Shown one piece after another: positions 46,483 through 55,543 of a stretch of DNA of 64,000 bases (the first letter of the stretch is position 1; the number at the start of each line of letters is the position of its first letter). Made by a program: the position numbers and the translations under genes. Location of the stretch: the NCBI RefSeq assembly GCF_003610375.1, contig NZ_RAPZ01000011.1, positions 868,001 to 932,000 on the forward strand, written 5' to 3'. The notes beneath the pieces were generated by a model. It did no database searches, had not been told where the DNA came from, and worked only from the letters and a program-made list of their open reading frames with translations. Origin of the DNA: Sphingomonas sp. PP-CC-1A-547 (GTDB lineage Bacteria; Pseudomonadota; Alphaproteobacteria; Sphingomonadales; Sphingomonadaceae).

Positions 46483-47565
46483 TCACGGGCGCAATCCTGC
46501 AAACAGATCGAGGTACGCAGCCGCAGCCGCGCCGATCCGATGATGCGCGACCAACGCCGCCAGTGCCTCCGGATCCGGCGGAGACTGCGCAAGCATCGCA
46601 GAAATCGCGCGCGCCAACGCCTCGCTGTCGTCCAGCGGCACGACCATGCCCGCGCCCGGCGCATCGAGCAGTCGTGTCGCCGGGGTACAGTCGGTCGCGA
46701 CCACCGGCCGCCCCGCTGCCAACGCTTCGACCAGCACCGCCGGATAGCCTTCGAAATCGGACGCCAGCACGAACAGCCGCGCGGCATCGAGCCATGGCCG
46801 GATGTCCGCGACATAGCCTACGAGCTTTACCCGATCGGCGAGCCCGAGCGTCTCGCTCTGCCGGCGCAATGCCTCCGCCTCCGGGCCGTCCCCGACGATG
46901 ACAAGCTGCGCTGCGCCAACGGGCAGTCGTGCAAAGGCATCGATCAATCGCGCGAACCCCTTTTCGGGGACCAGTCGCCCCGCGGCGAGTATGACCGGCG
47001 GCTTCGTTTCGGGGATTGGCAATGGCGGCGCAGCGTCGTCGCTCAGTGCGGGCAACGCAATCGTCGTCGTCACGAGGCGGCGCAGGATCCGGTCGGCCTG
47101 ATCGCGCGCGACGTCCGACAGCGCAACCACTGCCTGCACCCCGCGGAGGAGGTGTCGCATCCGAACCTCGAACGCCCATTGCCGCAGCCGACCGCGCTGC
47201 GGCTTGTCGAGCGCTGCACTGACCTGCGCGACCACGGGTATGCCCGATCCAGCCAGCGCGGCGGCGACCGGCCAATGGAAATTACCGGGGATGAAGAGGC
47301 CGTCGAACCGATGCTGATCGACGAACGTGCGCGCGGCCTGCGCCAATCGCCTGCGCGAGCCCGATCCGCGTGGGATCGAAGGCTCTGCAACGACGATCTC
47401 GACCGCTTCGCCGGCCAACGGGCGAAGTGGCCCGGCATCCGAACCAGCAAAGATCGTGACCGCGACGCCCTGCTTCGCCCACGCCTCGGCTAGACGCACG
47501 GCCACGCGTTCGGTGCCACCCAGCGCGAAATCATGAAGGACAACGAGGATCGACGGCGCGGCCAT
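46483..47565 (-). CDS. Glycosyltransferase, GT4 family
   Basis: A 360-residue GT-B enzyme. It begins MAAPSILVVLHDFALGGTER, with the usual GG-TER loop, and the donor domain contains ILAAGRLVPEKGFARLIDAF near 205, IVGDGPEAEALR near 237 and FVLASDFEGYPAVLVEALAA near 285, where the E-x7-E Glu residues lie. ATG 47565 is chosen; 23 extra codons upstream look non-coding. It precedes the second GT4 gene by 11 nt and follows the SirB1-like gene by 81 bp on the same strand. Acceptor likely a lipid-linked or surface glycan. Confidence 0.88.
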   Translation of the reverse strand: MAAPSILVVLHDFALGGTERVAVRLAEAWAKQGVAVTIFAGSDAGPLRPLAGEAVEIVVAEPSIPRGSGSRRRLAQAARTFVDQHRFDGLFIPGNFHWPVAAALAGSGIPVVAQVSAALDKPQRGRLRQWAFEVRMRHLLRGVQAVVALSDVARDQADRILRRLVTTTIALPALSDDAAPPLPIPETKPPVILAAGRLVPEKGFARLIDAFARLPVGAAQLVIVGDGPEAEALRRQSETLGLADRVKLVGYVADIRPWLDAARLFVLASDFEGYPAVLVEALAAGRPVVATDCTPATRLLDAPGAGMVVPLDDSEALARAISAMLAQSPPDPEALAALVAHHRIGAAAAAYLDLFAGLRP

Positions 47566-47646
47566 TCCCGCGCGGTTAGCGCCGACAGCGCGCCGACGCC
47601 AAGCTTTGTTAGTCCGGACCCCGTCGGCCGACACGAAAGAGGAGGG

Positions 47647-48450
47647 CTAGGCTGGAGGCAGAGACCCCAGCGTATCCGTCACCCGCCGCCGCAGTTCGGG
47701 GTCGCGGGTGATCTCCAGCATCGCGCTCAAGCTGCCCCGCGCCGCTGTCACGTCGCCGTCGACCAGTTCCAGCCGCGCACGCTCCCACCATGCGTGACCG
47801 TAGGCGGGCGCCATCAGAGTCATCCGCGTGTACAGTTCCAGCGCGCGTCGGCCATGCCCCGCCTGCTCGGCGCGTGTCGCCTGGTTCAGTAGCAGCCGCA
47901 CCAGGATTGCGCGGTTCGGCATCGTCGCGATGTGGTTAACCGCGGCGGCAGGCCCGCTGTTCGACGCGAGCACCAAGGCTGTCAGCGCCTCACGATCGAC
48001 GCGCATCCCGCCCCGAAACGGATCGACGATGACGGGGGCGGCTTCGGCCCCGACCATCACCAGTACGTGCCCGGGAACATCCAGCGCGTCGGCCGTCCAC
48101 CCGATCCGGCGTGCCGCACCCACGTAGAGAATGGACAGGCTTACCGGCAGGCCGCGGCGCCGGTCGATGACACGGATCAGGTCGGCATTGGCGGGGTCGT
48201 CATAGGTTTCCCGGTCGCCGACGAAGCCGAACTCCTCGCCCAGCACTTCCGACAGGACATCGGCACGCTCTTCCGCGGTACCGGCGCCTCGGCCGACCGT
48301 CTCGAGACGTGTCGCCACGGCGTCGATCAGAGCGCGATAGGGTATTGGGTCGGTGTCTGGATGATCGAGCAGCGCCAGCGAAAGCGCGGCCTCATCGAGA
48401 ATGATGTCGTCCTCGTCGAGGAGACCGAGGCGGATCAAATTGTCGTTCAT
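47647..48450 (-). CDS. SirB1-family transglutaminase-like/TPR protein
   Basis: A 267-residue protein of the SirB1 (PF13369) type: RLETVGRGAGTAEERADVLS near 48, ANADLIRVIDRRRGLPVSLS near 88 and DVPGHVLVMVG near 122, where the His is part of a transglutaminase-like core whose Cys appears replaced. A TPR-like helical end follows (LLNQATRAEQAGHGRRALEL, YTRMTLMAPAYGHAWWERAR). It is cytosolic and widespread in proteobacteria, with no agreed function. ATG 48450 (MNDNLIRLG). It is upstream of the glycosyltransferases but need not be functionally linked. Confidence 0.8.
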   Translation of the reverse strand: MNDNLIRLGLLDEDDIILDEAALSLALLDHPDTDPIPYRALIDAVATRLETVGRGAGTAEERADVLSEVLGEEFGFVGDRETYDDPANADLIRVIDRRRGLPVSLSILYVGAARRIGWTADALDVPGHVLVMVGAEAAPVIVDPFRGGMRVDREALTALVLASNSGPAAAVNHIATMPNRAILVRLLLNQATRAEQAGHGRRALELYTRMTLMAPAYGHAWWERARLELVDGDVTAARGSLSAMLEITRDPELRRRVTDTLGSLPPA

Positions 48451-48557
48451 CGACCGGAGATGGGTGCGCGCGGCGATGCTGCAATAGTGGAGATCGGGTG
48501 ACCGTCGCAGCTATCGGCGTGCTTGCGCGTTCAGGAAGATCAACGCGGAGACCATCG

Positions 48558-49142
48558 ATGAAGCTCTATTATTCCCCCGGCGCTTGCAGCCTCGCAGATC
48601 ACATCGCGCTGCACGAAGCCGGGCTTTCGTTCGAGCATGAGAAGGTCGATCTCAAGGCCAAGCGGACCGAGAGCGGCATCGACTATACAAAGATCAACCC
48701 GAAGGGATACGTCCCTGCCCTGACCCTGGACTCGGGCGAGACGCTGACGGAGAATATCGCAATCCTCGACTGGATCGCGCATCAAGATAGCGCGCTGAAA
48801 CCGAGCGGAGCGATGGGGCATACCCATCTGCTCATGGCGCTCGCCTTCATCTCGACCGAGATCCACAAGAGCTTCAAGCCGTTCTTCTCGGGCGGGAGCG
48901 ATGAGGAGAAGGCGAAAGCCAGCGAGACGATCGTCAAGCGGATGGGCTATCTCGCCGATACGATGGAGGGCGACTATCTGTTCGGGGACACCGTCAGCGT
49001 GGCGGACTGCTATCTGTTCGTGATGCTGTTGTGGGCGGCGAAGAACCAGATCGACGCGCCGGCGAAATTGGTCGCGTTGCGCGAGTGGATGAAGGCACGT
49101 CCGGCGGTGCAGAAAGCGATGTCGCATGAGGGGCTGATCTAG
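48558..49142 (+). CDS. Glutathione S-transferase (beta class-like)
   Basis: A 194-residue GST. The thioredoxin-like half starts MKLYYSPGACSLADHIALHE, where YYSPGACS carries the catalytic Cys of beta-class enzymes; VPALTLDSGETLTENIAILD supplies the cis-Pro and the glutathione-binding ESxAI-type TENIAI. The helical half has DYLFGDTVSVADCYLFVML, with the N-capping Ser/Asp. SD GGAG lies 8 nt before ATG 48558. It is followed by an aldo/keto reductase gene 34 bp on, possibly one detoxification operon. Confidence 0.88.
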   Translation: MKLYYSPGACSLADHIALHEAGLSFEHEKVDLKAKRTESGIDYTKINPKGYVPALTLDSGETLTENIAILDWIAHQDSALKPSGAMGHTHLLMALAFISTEIHKSFKPFFSGGSDEEKAKASETIVKRMGYLADTMEGDYLFGDTVSVADCYLFVMLLWAAKNQIDAPAKLVALREWMKARPAVQKAMSHEGLI

Positions 49143-49176
49143 TGTCGGAAGACCGGACCGGTACGAAGGATAGACC

Positions 49177-50007
49177 ATGAAGACCGTGACGCTTCCGGGC
49201 GGGGAAACGGTTCCCGCCCTCGGGCAAGGCACCTGGATGATGGGCGAGCGAGCGAGCGAGCGTAAGGCGGAGATCGCGGCTTTACGGTCGGGGGTCGAAC
49301 TCGGGATGACGCTGATCGACACGGCCGAGATGTACGGTGACGGTGCTTCCGAAATCCTTGTTGCCGAAGCACTTGACGGCGTTCGCGACGACATATTCCT
49401 GGTCAGCAAAGCCTATCCCCAGAACGCATCGCGCAAGCGCCTCGAACACGCCTGCGACGCCAGCCTCGATCGGCTGAAAACGGACAGGATTGATCTGTAC
49501 CTGCTGCACTGGCGCGGATCGGTACCGCTTGCGGAGACGGTCGAGGCGATGGAGGGGCTCAAGACGGCGGGTAAGATCCGCCATTGGGGCGTCAGCAATC
49601 TCGATACGGACGACATGGACGAACTGCTGGCCGCCGGCGGCGGCGGCTGTGCGACCGACCAGATCCTGTACAACCTGACGCGGCGTGGCCCGGAACACGA
49701 CCTCCTGCCGTGGCTTCGCCAAGCGCACATGCCGGTGATGGCGTACAGTCCGGTCGAGCAGGGCCGGCTCGTGTCGGACCGGACGCTCGTTCGCATCGCA
49801 GAAACCATCGGCGCGACGCCCGCGCAGGTCGCGCTGGCCTGGGTTCTGCAAAACGACGACGTGATCGCGATCCCGAAAGCCGGGAACGTCGCGCACGTGC
49901 AGGAGAACCGTGTAGCCGCGGACCTCGTGCTATCCAGAGAGGACGTAGCAGCGCTCGATGCCGCATTTCCACGACCGAAGACGGCGGGACCGTTGGAAAT
50001 GCTGTAA
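49177..50007 (+). CDS. Aldo/keto reductase
   Basis: A 276-residue NAD(P)H-dependent reductase of the AKR superfamily, 2,5-diketo-gluconate reductase-like. The catalytic tetrad is visible: Asp and Tyr in LIDTAEMYGDGASE, Lys in LVSKAYPQNA and His in LYLLHWRG. The cofactor-binding end has IAIPKAGNVAHVQENRVAAD. ATG 49177 follows the GST gene by 34 bp. The natural substrate cannot be told; carbonyl detoxification is usual. Confidence 0.9.
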   Translation: MKTVTLPGGETVPALGQGTWMMGERASERKAEIAALRSGVELGMTLIDTAEMYGDGASEILVAEALDGVRDDIFLVSKAYPQNASRKRLEHACDASLDRLKTDRIDLYLLHWRGSVPLAETVEAMEGLKTAGKIRHWGVSNLDTDDMDELLAAGGGGCATDQILYNLTRRGPEHDLLPWLRQAHMPVMAYSPVEQGRLVSDRTLVRIAETIGATPAQVALAWVLQNDDVIAIPKAGNVAHVQENRVAADLVLSREDVAALDAAFPRPKTAGPLEML

Positions 50008-50173
50008 GACGACGTCGAGCGTTACTGCATAAGAAAAACGCTGACGGCAAAGGCTTGAGCGGTCGTCTTAACTGGTTAACGCGTTCGCATCGCCCGACTA
50101 AATGCGACGGATCACAGACACGCCGGCTATTTTGTTCGTTTCTTTTACACCCTTGCCGTCCAAGGATAGTCGG

Positions 50174-52132
50174 ATGAGTGGCTTGATTTCCCGCCTCAGG
50201 CAACTGCGGCATTCCGACCAGTCGATTGCGGCCTCGGTACGTGCGACGCTGCTGGAGTCGCTTTACGCGTCCCCGCAATCCTTGGTGATCGGTGCACTGA
50301 CCAGCAGCGGCATCATGGGGATCGTCGCATACGTCAGCGGAAACCTGGCGATGATCGCGTGTGCCGTGGCGATCGCGCTCGTCGCCGGTATCAGGGTCGG
50401 CGATGCCCTGGGGCGGCAACGGCGGCCGGCACCGGATCGCGTGAAGGGAAGCTGGGCCAAGCGGCAGGAGTTTCTCTATCGATCCGGTGCGCTGGGGTAT
50501 TCGGCGTTGCTCGGTACGTTCGGCCTGCTCACGCTGGTGCATACCGACGACGGCGTACTCCAGCTCCTCGCGGTGACCACGACGATCGGGTACGCGGCGG
50601 GAATCGCCGGTCGCAACGCCGGTCGACCGTGGATCGCCCTGTCACAGCTGTGCTTCGCGTCGCTGCCGCTGACGGTGGGGCTGATCGTCTCGCTGCAGCC
50701 GCTCAAGATGGCATTGGCGCTGGTGATCGTCCTGTTCGTCGTCGCGATGATGGACATCACGTTGCAGACCTATGGCGTCATCCTGAAGGCGACACTCGTT
50801 TCGCGCGAGAAGGCGGCATTAGCGGAGCATCATGCCGCCATCGCGCGTCGCGACGATCTGACCGGCGTCGCCAACCGGACCGCGTTCCGCGAACAGTTCG
50901 AGGCGCGCTTGCAGGCGCTCGGCCGCAGCGAAACGCGGCTGGCGATCTACTGGCTCGATCTCGACCGGTTCAAGGAAATCAACGACTCGTTCGGTCATCT
51001 GGCCGGCAACGCGCTGCTCGCGGGCGTGGCCCAGCGGCTGAACGACGCCTTCGGCACGACCGGGATCGTCGCGCGGCTTGGCGGCGACGAGTTCGCGGTG
51101 ATTTGCGAAGTGGTCCAGCAGTCGGACGCCTCTGCGATCGGCCAGCGTATCATCGACTTGGTCGAGCAGCCGGTGCATCACGACGGGCGCACGCTGCACG
51201 TCGGCGCATCGCTCGGCATCGCGATCGCGCCACCCGATGGCACCGATGCCGACACGTTGCTGAAGAACGCCGACCTTGCCCTCTACCGCGCGAAGGACAG
51301 CGGCCGCGGTCAGATGCGCTTCTACGAACCGTTGATGGACGAGAAGATCGAGCGGACGCGCGACCTCGGCGCGGAAATGCAGGGCGCGCTCGAACGTGGC
51401 GAGTTCCATCTCGTCTTCCAGCCGATCTTCGACCTGACCGGCGACCGCATCCTCTCCTGCGAGACGTTGCTGCGCTGGACCAACCAGCGGCATGGCGCGA
51501 TTTCTCCTGCCGAGTTCATTCCGATCGCCGAGGACAATGGCCTGATCGTCGCGATTGGCAGTTGGGTGATCCGCGAGGCGTGTCGGATCGCAAGCGGCTG
51601 GCCCACCGACGTGACTATCGCCGTCAACCTGTCGCCGATCCAGCTGCGATCGGCGAACCTGCCGATGGTCATCATGAGTGCGCTTGCGGCGAGCGGTTTC
51701 GCGGCGGAGCGGCTTGAACTCGAGGTGACGGAATCCGTCCTGCTCGAGGATATCGAGGCGTCGTTGGCGGCACTGGATGCGATCAATCGGCTGAACGTGC
51801 GGACGACGCTCGACGATTTCGGCACGGGTTACTCCTCGCTCAGCTACCTGACCAAGTTCCCCTTCCAGACCTTGAAGATCGATCGTTCCTTCATCGCCGA
51901 CCTCGAGCAAAGCCCGGCCTCGGTGGCGATCGTCCAGACCGTGATCGAACTGGCGGCCAAACTCGGCATGCGGACGGTAGCGGAGGGCGTCGAAACGCAC
52001 GCGCAACTCGAGCAGCTGCGGCGCACGCGGTGCGATGCGGTACAAGGGTTCCTGCTGGCGCATCCGATGCCGGCAAGCATGGTCGCGACCATGCTTGCCG
52101 GCGACGACGTCAAGGCACTGGGGCGCTCCTGA
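50174..52132 (+). CDS. Membrane GGDEF-EAL cyclic-di-GMP protein
   Basis: A 652-residue signalling protein. The N-terminal 200 residues contain several hydrophobic segments (for example SGIMGIVAYVSGNLAMIACA and MALALVIVLFVVAMMDITLQ) and no known sensor domain. GGDEF is intact (LGGDEFAV, about 303-307), but the RxxD inhibitory site before it is missing. The EAL domain reads ETL at about 430-432 and keeps VNLSPIQL, EVTESV, DDFGTGYSSL, KIDRSF and EGVET, so phosphodiesterase activity is likely. SD AAGGA favours ATG 50174. It faces rpfF with an 8-nt gap, which suggests a link between DSF and c-di-GMP. Confidence 0.92.
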   Translation: MSGLISRLRQLRHSDQSIAASVRATLLESLYASPQSLVIGALTSSGIMGIVAYVSGNLAMIACAVAIALVAGIRVGDALGRQRRPAPDRVKGSWAKRQEFLYRSGALGYSALLGTFGLLTLVHTDDGVLQLLAVTTTIGYAAGIAGRNAGRPWIALSQLCFASLPLTVGLIVSLQPLKMALALVIVLFVVAMMDITLQTYGVILKATLVSREKAALAEHHAAIARRDDLTGVANRTAFREQFEARLQALGRSETRLAIYWLDLDRFKEINDSFGHLAGNALLAGVAQRLNDAFGTTGIVARLGGDEFAVICEVVQQSDASAIGQRIIDLVEQPVHHDGRTLHVGASLGIAIAPPDGTDADTLLKNADLALYRAKDSGRGQMRFYEPLMDEKIERTRDLGAEMQGALERGEFHLVFQPIFDLTGDRILSCETLLRWTNQRHGAISPAEFIPIAEDNGLIVAIGSWVIREACRIASGWPTDVTIAVNLSPIQLRSANLPMVIMSALAASGFAAERLELEVTESVLLEDIEASLAALDAINRLNVRTTLDDFGTGYSSLSYLTKFPFQTLKIDRSFIADLEQSPASVAIVQTVIELAAKLGMRTVAEGVETHAQLEQLRRTRCDAVQGFLLAHPMPASMVATMLAGDDVKALGRS

Positions 52133-52140
52133 GCGTTTGA

Positions 52141-53064
52141 TTATGCGGCCTTGTCCAGCAACCGCGTCTGCGCACCGACGAGGCGGCGCATCAGTTTCAG
52201 GTCGGCCTCGCTGAGCCGCAAGGCGGCATCGGCCCAGAGGTCGACGACGGCTTCGAGTTCGCCGAGCGGCAGCGGATTGACCGACCTCGACGCCTCGTAG
52301 ATCGCGCAGTGCCCGCTATGCCGACGGCGGTTTTGGCGAATGTAGCGCTCGACTTCGGCGCGGCCCATGCCGGGATCGGCGAGCGCGTGGACGATGCCGA
52401 GCTCGTACAGTTCTTCGGCGGTGTACGACCGGCCGCTTAGGATCATCTGTTCCGCCCGCGCCGCGCCCAGGCGCCGGGACAGGAAGCAATGCGCGCCCAT
52501 GCCGGGAAAGAGACCGAAATTGGTTTCGGGCAGGCCGAAATGCGTGCCGCGTTCGGCGATCACAACGTTGAACGACAACAGCGCCTCGAACCCACCCCCC
52601 AGCGCATCGCCTTCCACCAACCCGATCGTGATGATCGGTTGATCGAGGCTCAGCATGTTGCGATGCAGGATATGGACACATGCACGGCCGTAGCGGACGA
52701 GCGCCTCCCGATCGCCGTTGCGGATGTGCGCCGAGAAGAGATCGAGGTCGCCGCCCAGGGAAAACACGCCGGGAAAACGAGATCCGAGGACGACATACCG
52801 GATCGGCATGGTAGCCGACGACCGCGCGGTTGCGATGTCGTTCTGCCACTGGGTGAACTCGGCGAGCAAACCAGGGTTGAAGCTCGGCCGGCTGCGTTGG
52901 CGCATGTAGGTCCAGAGGGTTTCGAGTTCGGCGTCGAAATGCGTTTCCAGGTCGACGAACTCGAACGGGCGCCGGCTGAGCACCGCGCTGAAGGAATGGA
53001 TCGACGCCTCGTGAAGCTCTTGGTGCCTTTCGGAGGGTATGGAGGGGGAATGTTCGAAGGTCAT
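52141..53064 (-). CDS. rpfF: DSF synthase, crotonase family (RpfF-like)
   Basis: A 307-residue crotonase-fold enzyme of the RpfF group, which makes diffusible cis-2-unsaturated fatty acid signals from acyl-ACP. LWTYMRQRSRPSFNPGLLAE near 50 is the RpfF-type N-terminal block. The oxyanion segment is FSLGGDLDLFSAHI. Both active-site glutamates are present, Glu160 in GDALGGGFEALLSF and Glu180 in THFGLPETNFGLFPGMGAH, 20 residues apart as in Xanthomonas RpfF (Glu141 and Glu161). SD AAAGGA precedes ATG 53064. It lies 115 bp downstream of an STN receptor gene on the same strand. No RpfC or RpfG partner is in the window. An ordinary enoyl-CoA hydratase is less likely. Confidence 0.85.
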   Translation of the reverse strand: MTFEHSPSIPSERHQELHEASIHSFSAVLSRRPFEFVDLETHFDAELETLWTYMRQRSRPSFNPGLLAEFTQWQNDIATARSSATMPIRYVVLGSRFPGVFSLGGDLDLFSAHIRNGDREALVRYGRACVHILHRNMLSLDQPIITIGLVEGDALGGGFEALLSFNVVIAERGTHFGLPETNFGLFPGMGAHCFLSRRLGAARAEQMILSGRSYTAEELYELGIVHALADPGMGRAEVERYIRQNRRRHSGHCAIYEASRSVNPLPLGELEAVVDLWADAALRLSEADLKLMRRLVGAQTRLLDKAA

Positions 53065-53179
53065 TGCGACGTCCTTTTTTACAAGCAGCGGTCTGCTGCG
53101 CGAAAAGGTTACGTCGGAATCCGAAAACCAAGCTGCGATTCGGTCGGCAATTGGGGTGGTTGGTCGTGCTTTCGAGACT

Positions 53180-55543
53180 TCACAGCCCGATCGTGGCGCG
53201 CAGGGTTATGGTCCTCGGCCGGATGGGAACGGTCTGCGTCCTAGTGGCCAGCGTGAACGGATTGCCGAAGCCGAAACTGTTGCCGCGGCTGTCGAGCAGG
53301 TTGTCGACGGCGATCGACCAGTGCCACGGCCCGCGGTCGATCGTCGCGCCGGCGTCGATCGTCGCGTAGTTCCCCGCCGGACGATCCAGCAACGGATCGA
53401 AACTAAGTCGCGTGCGACCGGTATAGCGCGCGACACCGTAAACCGACGCGGGCGAGCCGAACGCGACGAGCGTTCGCGATGCCGTCAGTCGAGACGATAT
53501 GTCGGGAACGACCGGCAATCGCCGATCGTCGCGATCGAGGCCGGTGTTCGACGACGGCGACGTCAGGCGGGCGCGTTGCAGCGTGGTCCCGAAATCGATC
53601 GTGATCGCGGACATGTTCAGGACGCCACCGAGTTCGACGCCGTAGTTGACCGCGTTGCCCGCATCGACCGTACCGAGAAGTCCGTCGGGGCCGACCGTAT
53701 CGCTGCGCAAATGCTGCCACGCCGAACCAAACACGGCACCGTGGAAGGCCAGGCGGTCACGTGCGATGCGGATGCGCCAGCCGAGTTCAAGGCTCTGGAG
53801 TTCGTCGCCGGGGATCCGGAGATTGGTCGGATCGGCGGTCCGGCTGATACCCGCGGGACGCACGGCGCTGGCATAGCGAAGCCAGACGAGGCCGAGATCG
53901 TCGCGATGCCAGCTGAGCGTTCCGCTGGGGGTAACGCCGATACGGTTGGCGCGAACGCGGCCGGGTGCCTGTTGTTCAAGATGGCTCGACGTCGAGAAGG
54001 CCCGCAGCCCGAGCTTGAAATCGAGCGCGTTCGAGAGGCGCTGCGTACCCTCGGTGAACACGGCGAGATCCGTGACGTCCTCCTCGTCGCGTCGCGCGTC
54101 GATGGTATCGTCGCCGACCGACGTGAAGCGACCCTTTAGAAGGCTGGTCGAATGCAGGATGGTCGCACCGATGATCCAGGGATGGCGCGCGGTCGGGTCA
54201 CTCAGCCGGACCTCCTGCGACAGCAATCGCGCGGAGCGATCCTCGATATAGGCGACCGGCGATGCCACGCCGAGCGACGATGCGAGGATGCTCGCATCAT
54301 AGGTGCTGCCGAACTCTTGGTCGACATAGGCCGTCGTGGCCTGCGCCTCGAGCTTGCCGATCGGCCCCCGCACCGTCAGCGCGCCGGATGTGAAATCATT
54401 GTCCTGCGGCTCGGCGATCCGCGTGGCGCGCGACAGGCCACTGGTCGCATATTGGCTGTCGCGCGCGTCGATGCGTTGGGCGACGCCGCTCAGGGTCGCC
54501 GACCACCCCTCGCCGATCGACCAGCGCAGCGCGGCACGGCCACCGACCCGCCGCGTGCGGTTAACGTCGCGCCGATCGCGCCCGGTATCGTCGATCCAGC
54601 CGGGCATCGTCTCGACCCAGCCCGAGGCGCGAAGCGCGACCGTACCGGTGACGATCGGCAGGTTGAGCATCCCCTCGACCGCGCCACCGACTGCACCGTT
54701 GTTGATTCCCGTTCCTTCGATCCCGACGCCGCCCGCGCGCCGATCCAGGTCCGGCGCGGCGGTCACGACACGAACGACCCCGCCGAGCGCGCCGGTGCCG
54801 TAGAGTGTGCCCTGCGGTCCGCGCAATATCTCGATCCGGTCCACATCGACGAGCCGCAGGTCGGGATCGGGTGACGAATAGCCGATCCGCGCATCGTCCA
54901 GATACAGGCTGACGAGCGACTGGCTGGTGCCGTTGAACGCGCTGTCGGCAACCCCACGGAGAAAAATCCGGTCACGGCCCGGACCCAGGTTCGTAGAAAA
55001 TGCCCCGTCGGTCGTCGCCATGACGTCCGTCAGTCCACGCCGTCCCGCCAGCCGTCCCAAGGTAGGTGCACCGACGATACTGATCGAGGCGGGAAGATCG
55101 GACAGCCGTTCGTCGCGCTTGCTGGCGATGACGACGATATCGCCGGTCACCAGCGTCCCCGCGGCGTCACCGCGCCGCGCCGGCTCGCGCGGTGGTTTTG
55201 CCGGAATCGCCTCGATCCGCCACGTGGTCGCATCGACCTGCACCGCGCGCAGCCGGCTTCCGGCCAACATGCGGCGCACGGCCTGCGCTACGTCGGCAGA
55301 ATGGTCGACCCGCTTGACGACGAGATCCGGCAATCCGCCCGCCATTCCGATCGAGATCCCGGTCTGGCTTGCAAGCGACTCGAGCGCAGACCGTAATGGT
55401 CCCGCAGGGATCGTAATCGAACGCCTGGCCGGTGGAGCCCGTTCAGCGTCCGCCGGCGGCACCCAGATGCACGACGCCAGCAACCCGACGAACGCGTATC
55501 GGCAACACTGCCTGTAGCTGATCGACGAGCCGCGATCCGTCAC
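53180..55543 (-). CDS. TonB-dependent receptor with STN signalling domain (second copy)
   Basis: A 787-residue receptor. The signal segment (YAFVGLLASCIWVPPADA) is followed by an STN domain at about 40-115 (ITIPAGPLRSALESLASQTG to TTWRIEAIP), the TonB-box-like TGDIVVIASKRD, a plug with IEILRGPQGTLYGTGALGGV, and a barrel that ends RTITLRATIGL. The plug aligns closely with the first STN receptor (37829-40222), for example GVADSxF and DVDxxEILxGPQGTLYG. The start is taken as GTG 55543 because it retains the signal segment; this overlaps the FecR gene by 101 nt, unusually long. Ligand unknown. Confidence 0.88.
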   Translation of the reverse strand: MTDRGSSISYRQCCRYAFVGLLASCIWVPPADAERAPPARRSITIPAGPLRSALESLASQTGISIGMAGGLPDLVVKRVDHSADVAQAVRRMLAGSRLRAVQVDATTWRIEAIPAKPPREPARRGDAAGTLVTGDIVVIASKRDERLSDLPASISIVGAPTLGRLAGRRGLTDVMATTDGAFSTNLGPGRDRIFLRGVADSAFNGTSQSLVSLYLDDARIGYSSPDPDLRLVDVDRIEILRGPQGTLYGTGALGGVVRVVTAAPDLDRRAGGVGIEGTGINNGAVGGAVEGMLNLPIVTGTVALRASGWVETMPGWIDDTGRDRRDVNRTRRVGGRAALRWSIGEGWSATLSGVAQRIDARDSQYATSGLSRATRIAEPQDNDFTSGALTVRGPIGKLEAQATTAYVDQEFGSTYDASILASSLGVASPVAYIEDRSARLLSQEVRLSDPTARHPWIIGATILHSTSLLKGRFTSVGDDTIDARRDEEDVTDLAVFTEGTQRLSNALDFKLGLRAFSTSSHLEQQAPGRVRANRIGVTPSGTLSWHRDDLGLVWLRYASAVRPAGISRTADPTNLRIPGDELQSLELGWRIRIARDRLAFHGAVFGSAWQHLRSDTVGPDGLLGTVDAGNAVNYGVELGGVLNMSAITIDFGTTLQRARLTSPSSNTGLDRDDRRLPVVPDISSRLTASRTLVAFGSPASVYGVARYTGRTRLSFDPLLDRPAGNYATIDAGATIDRGPWHWSIAVDNLLDSRGNSFGFGNPFTLATRTQTVPIRPRTITLRATIGL

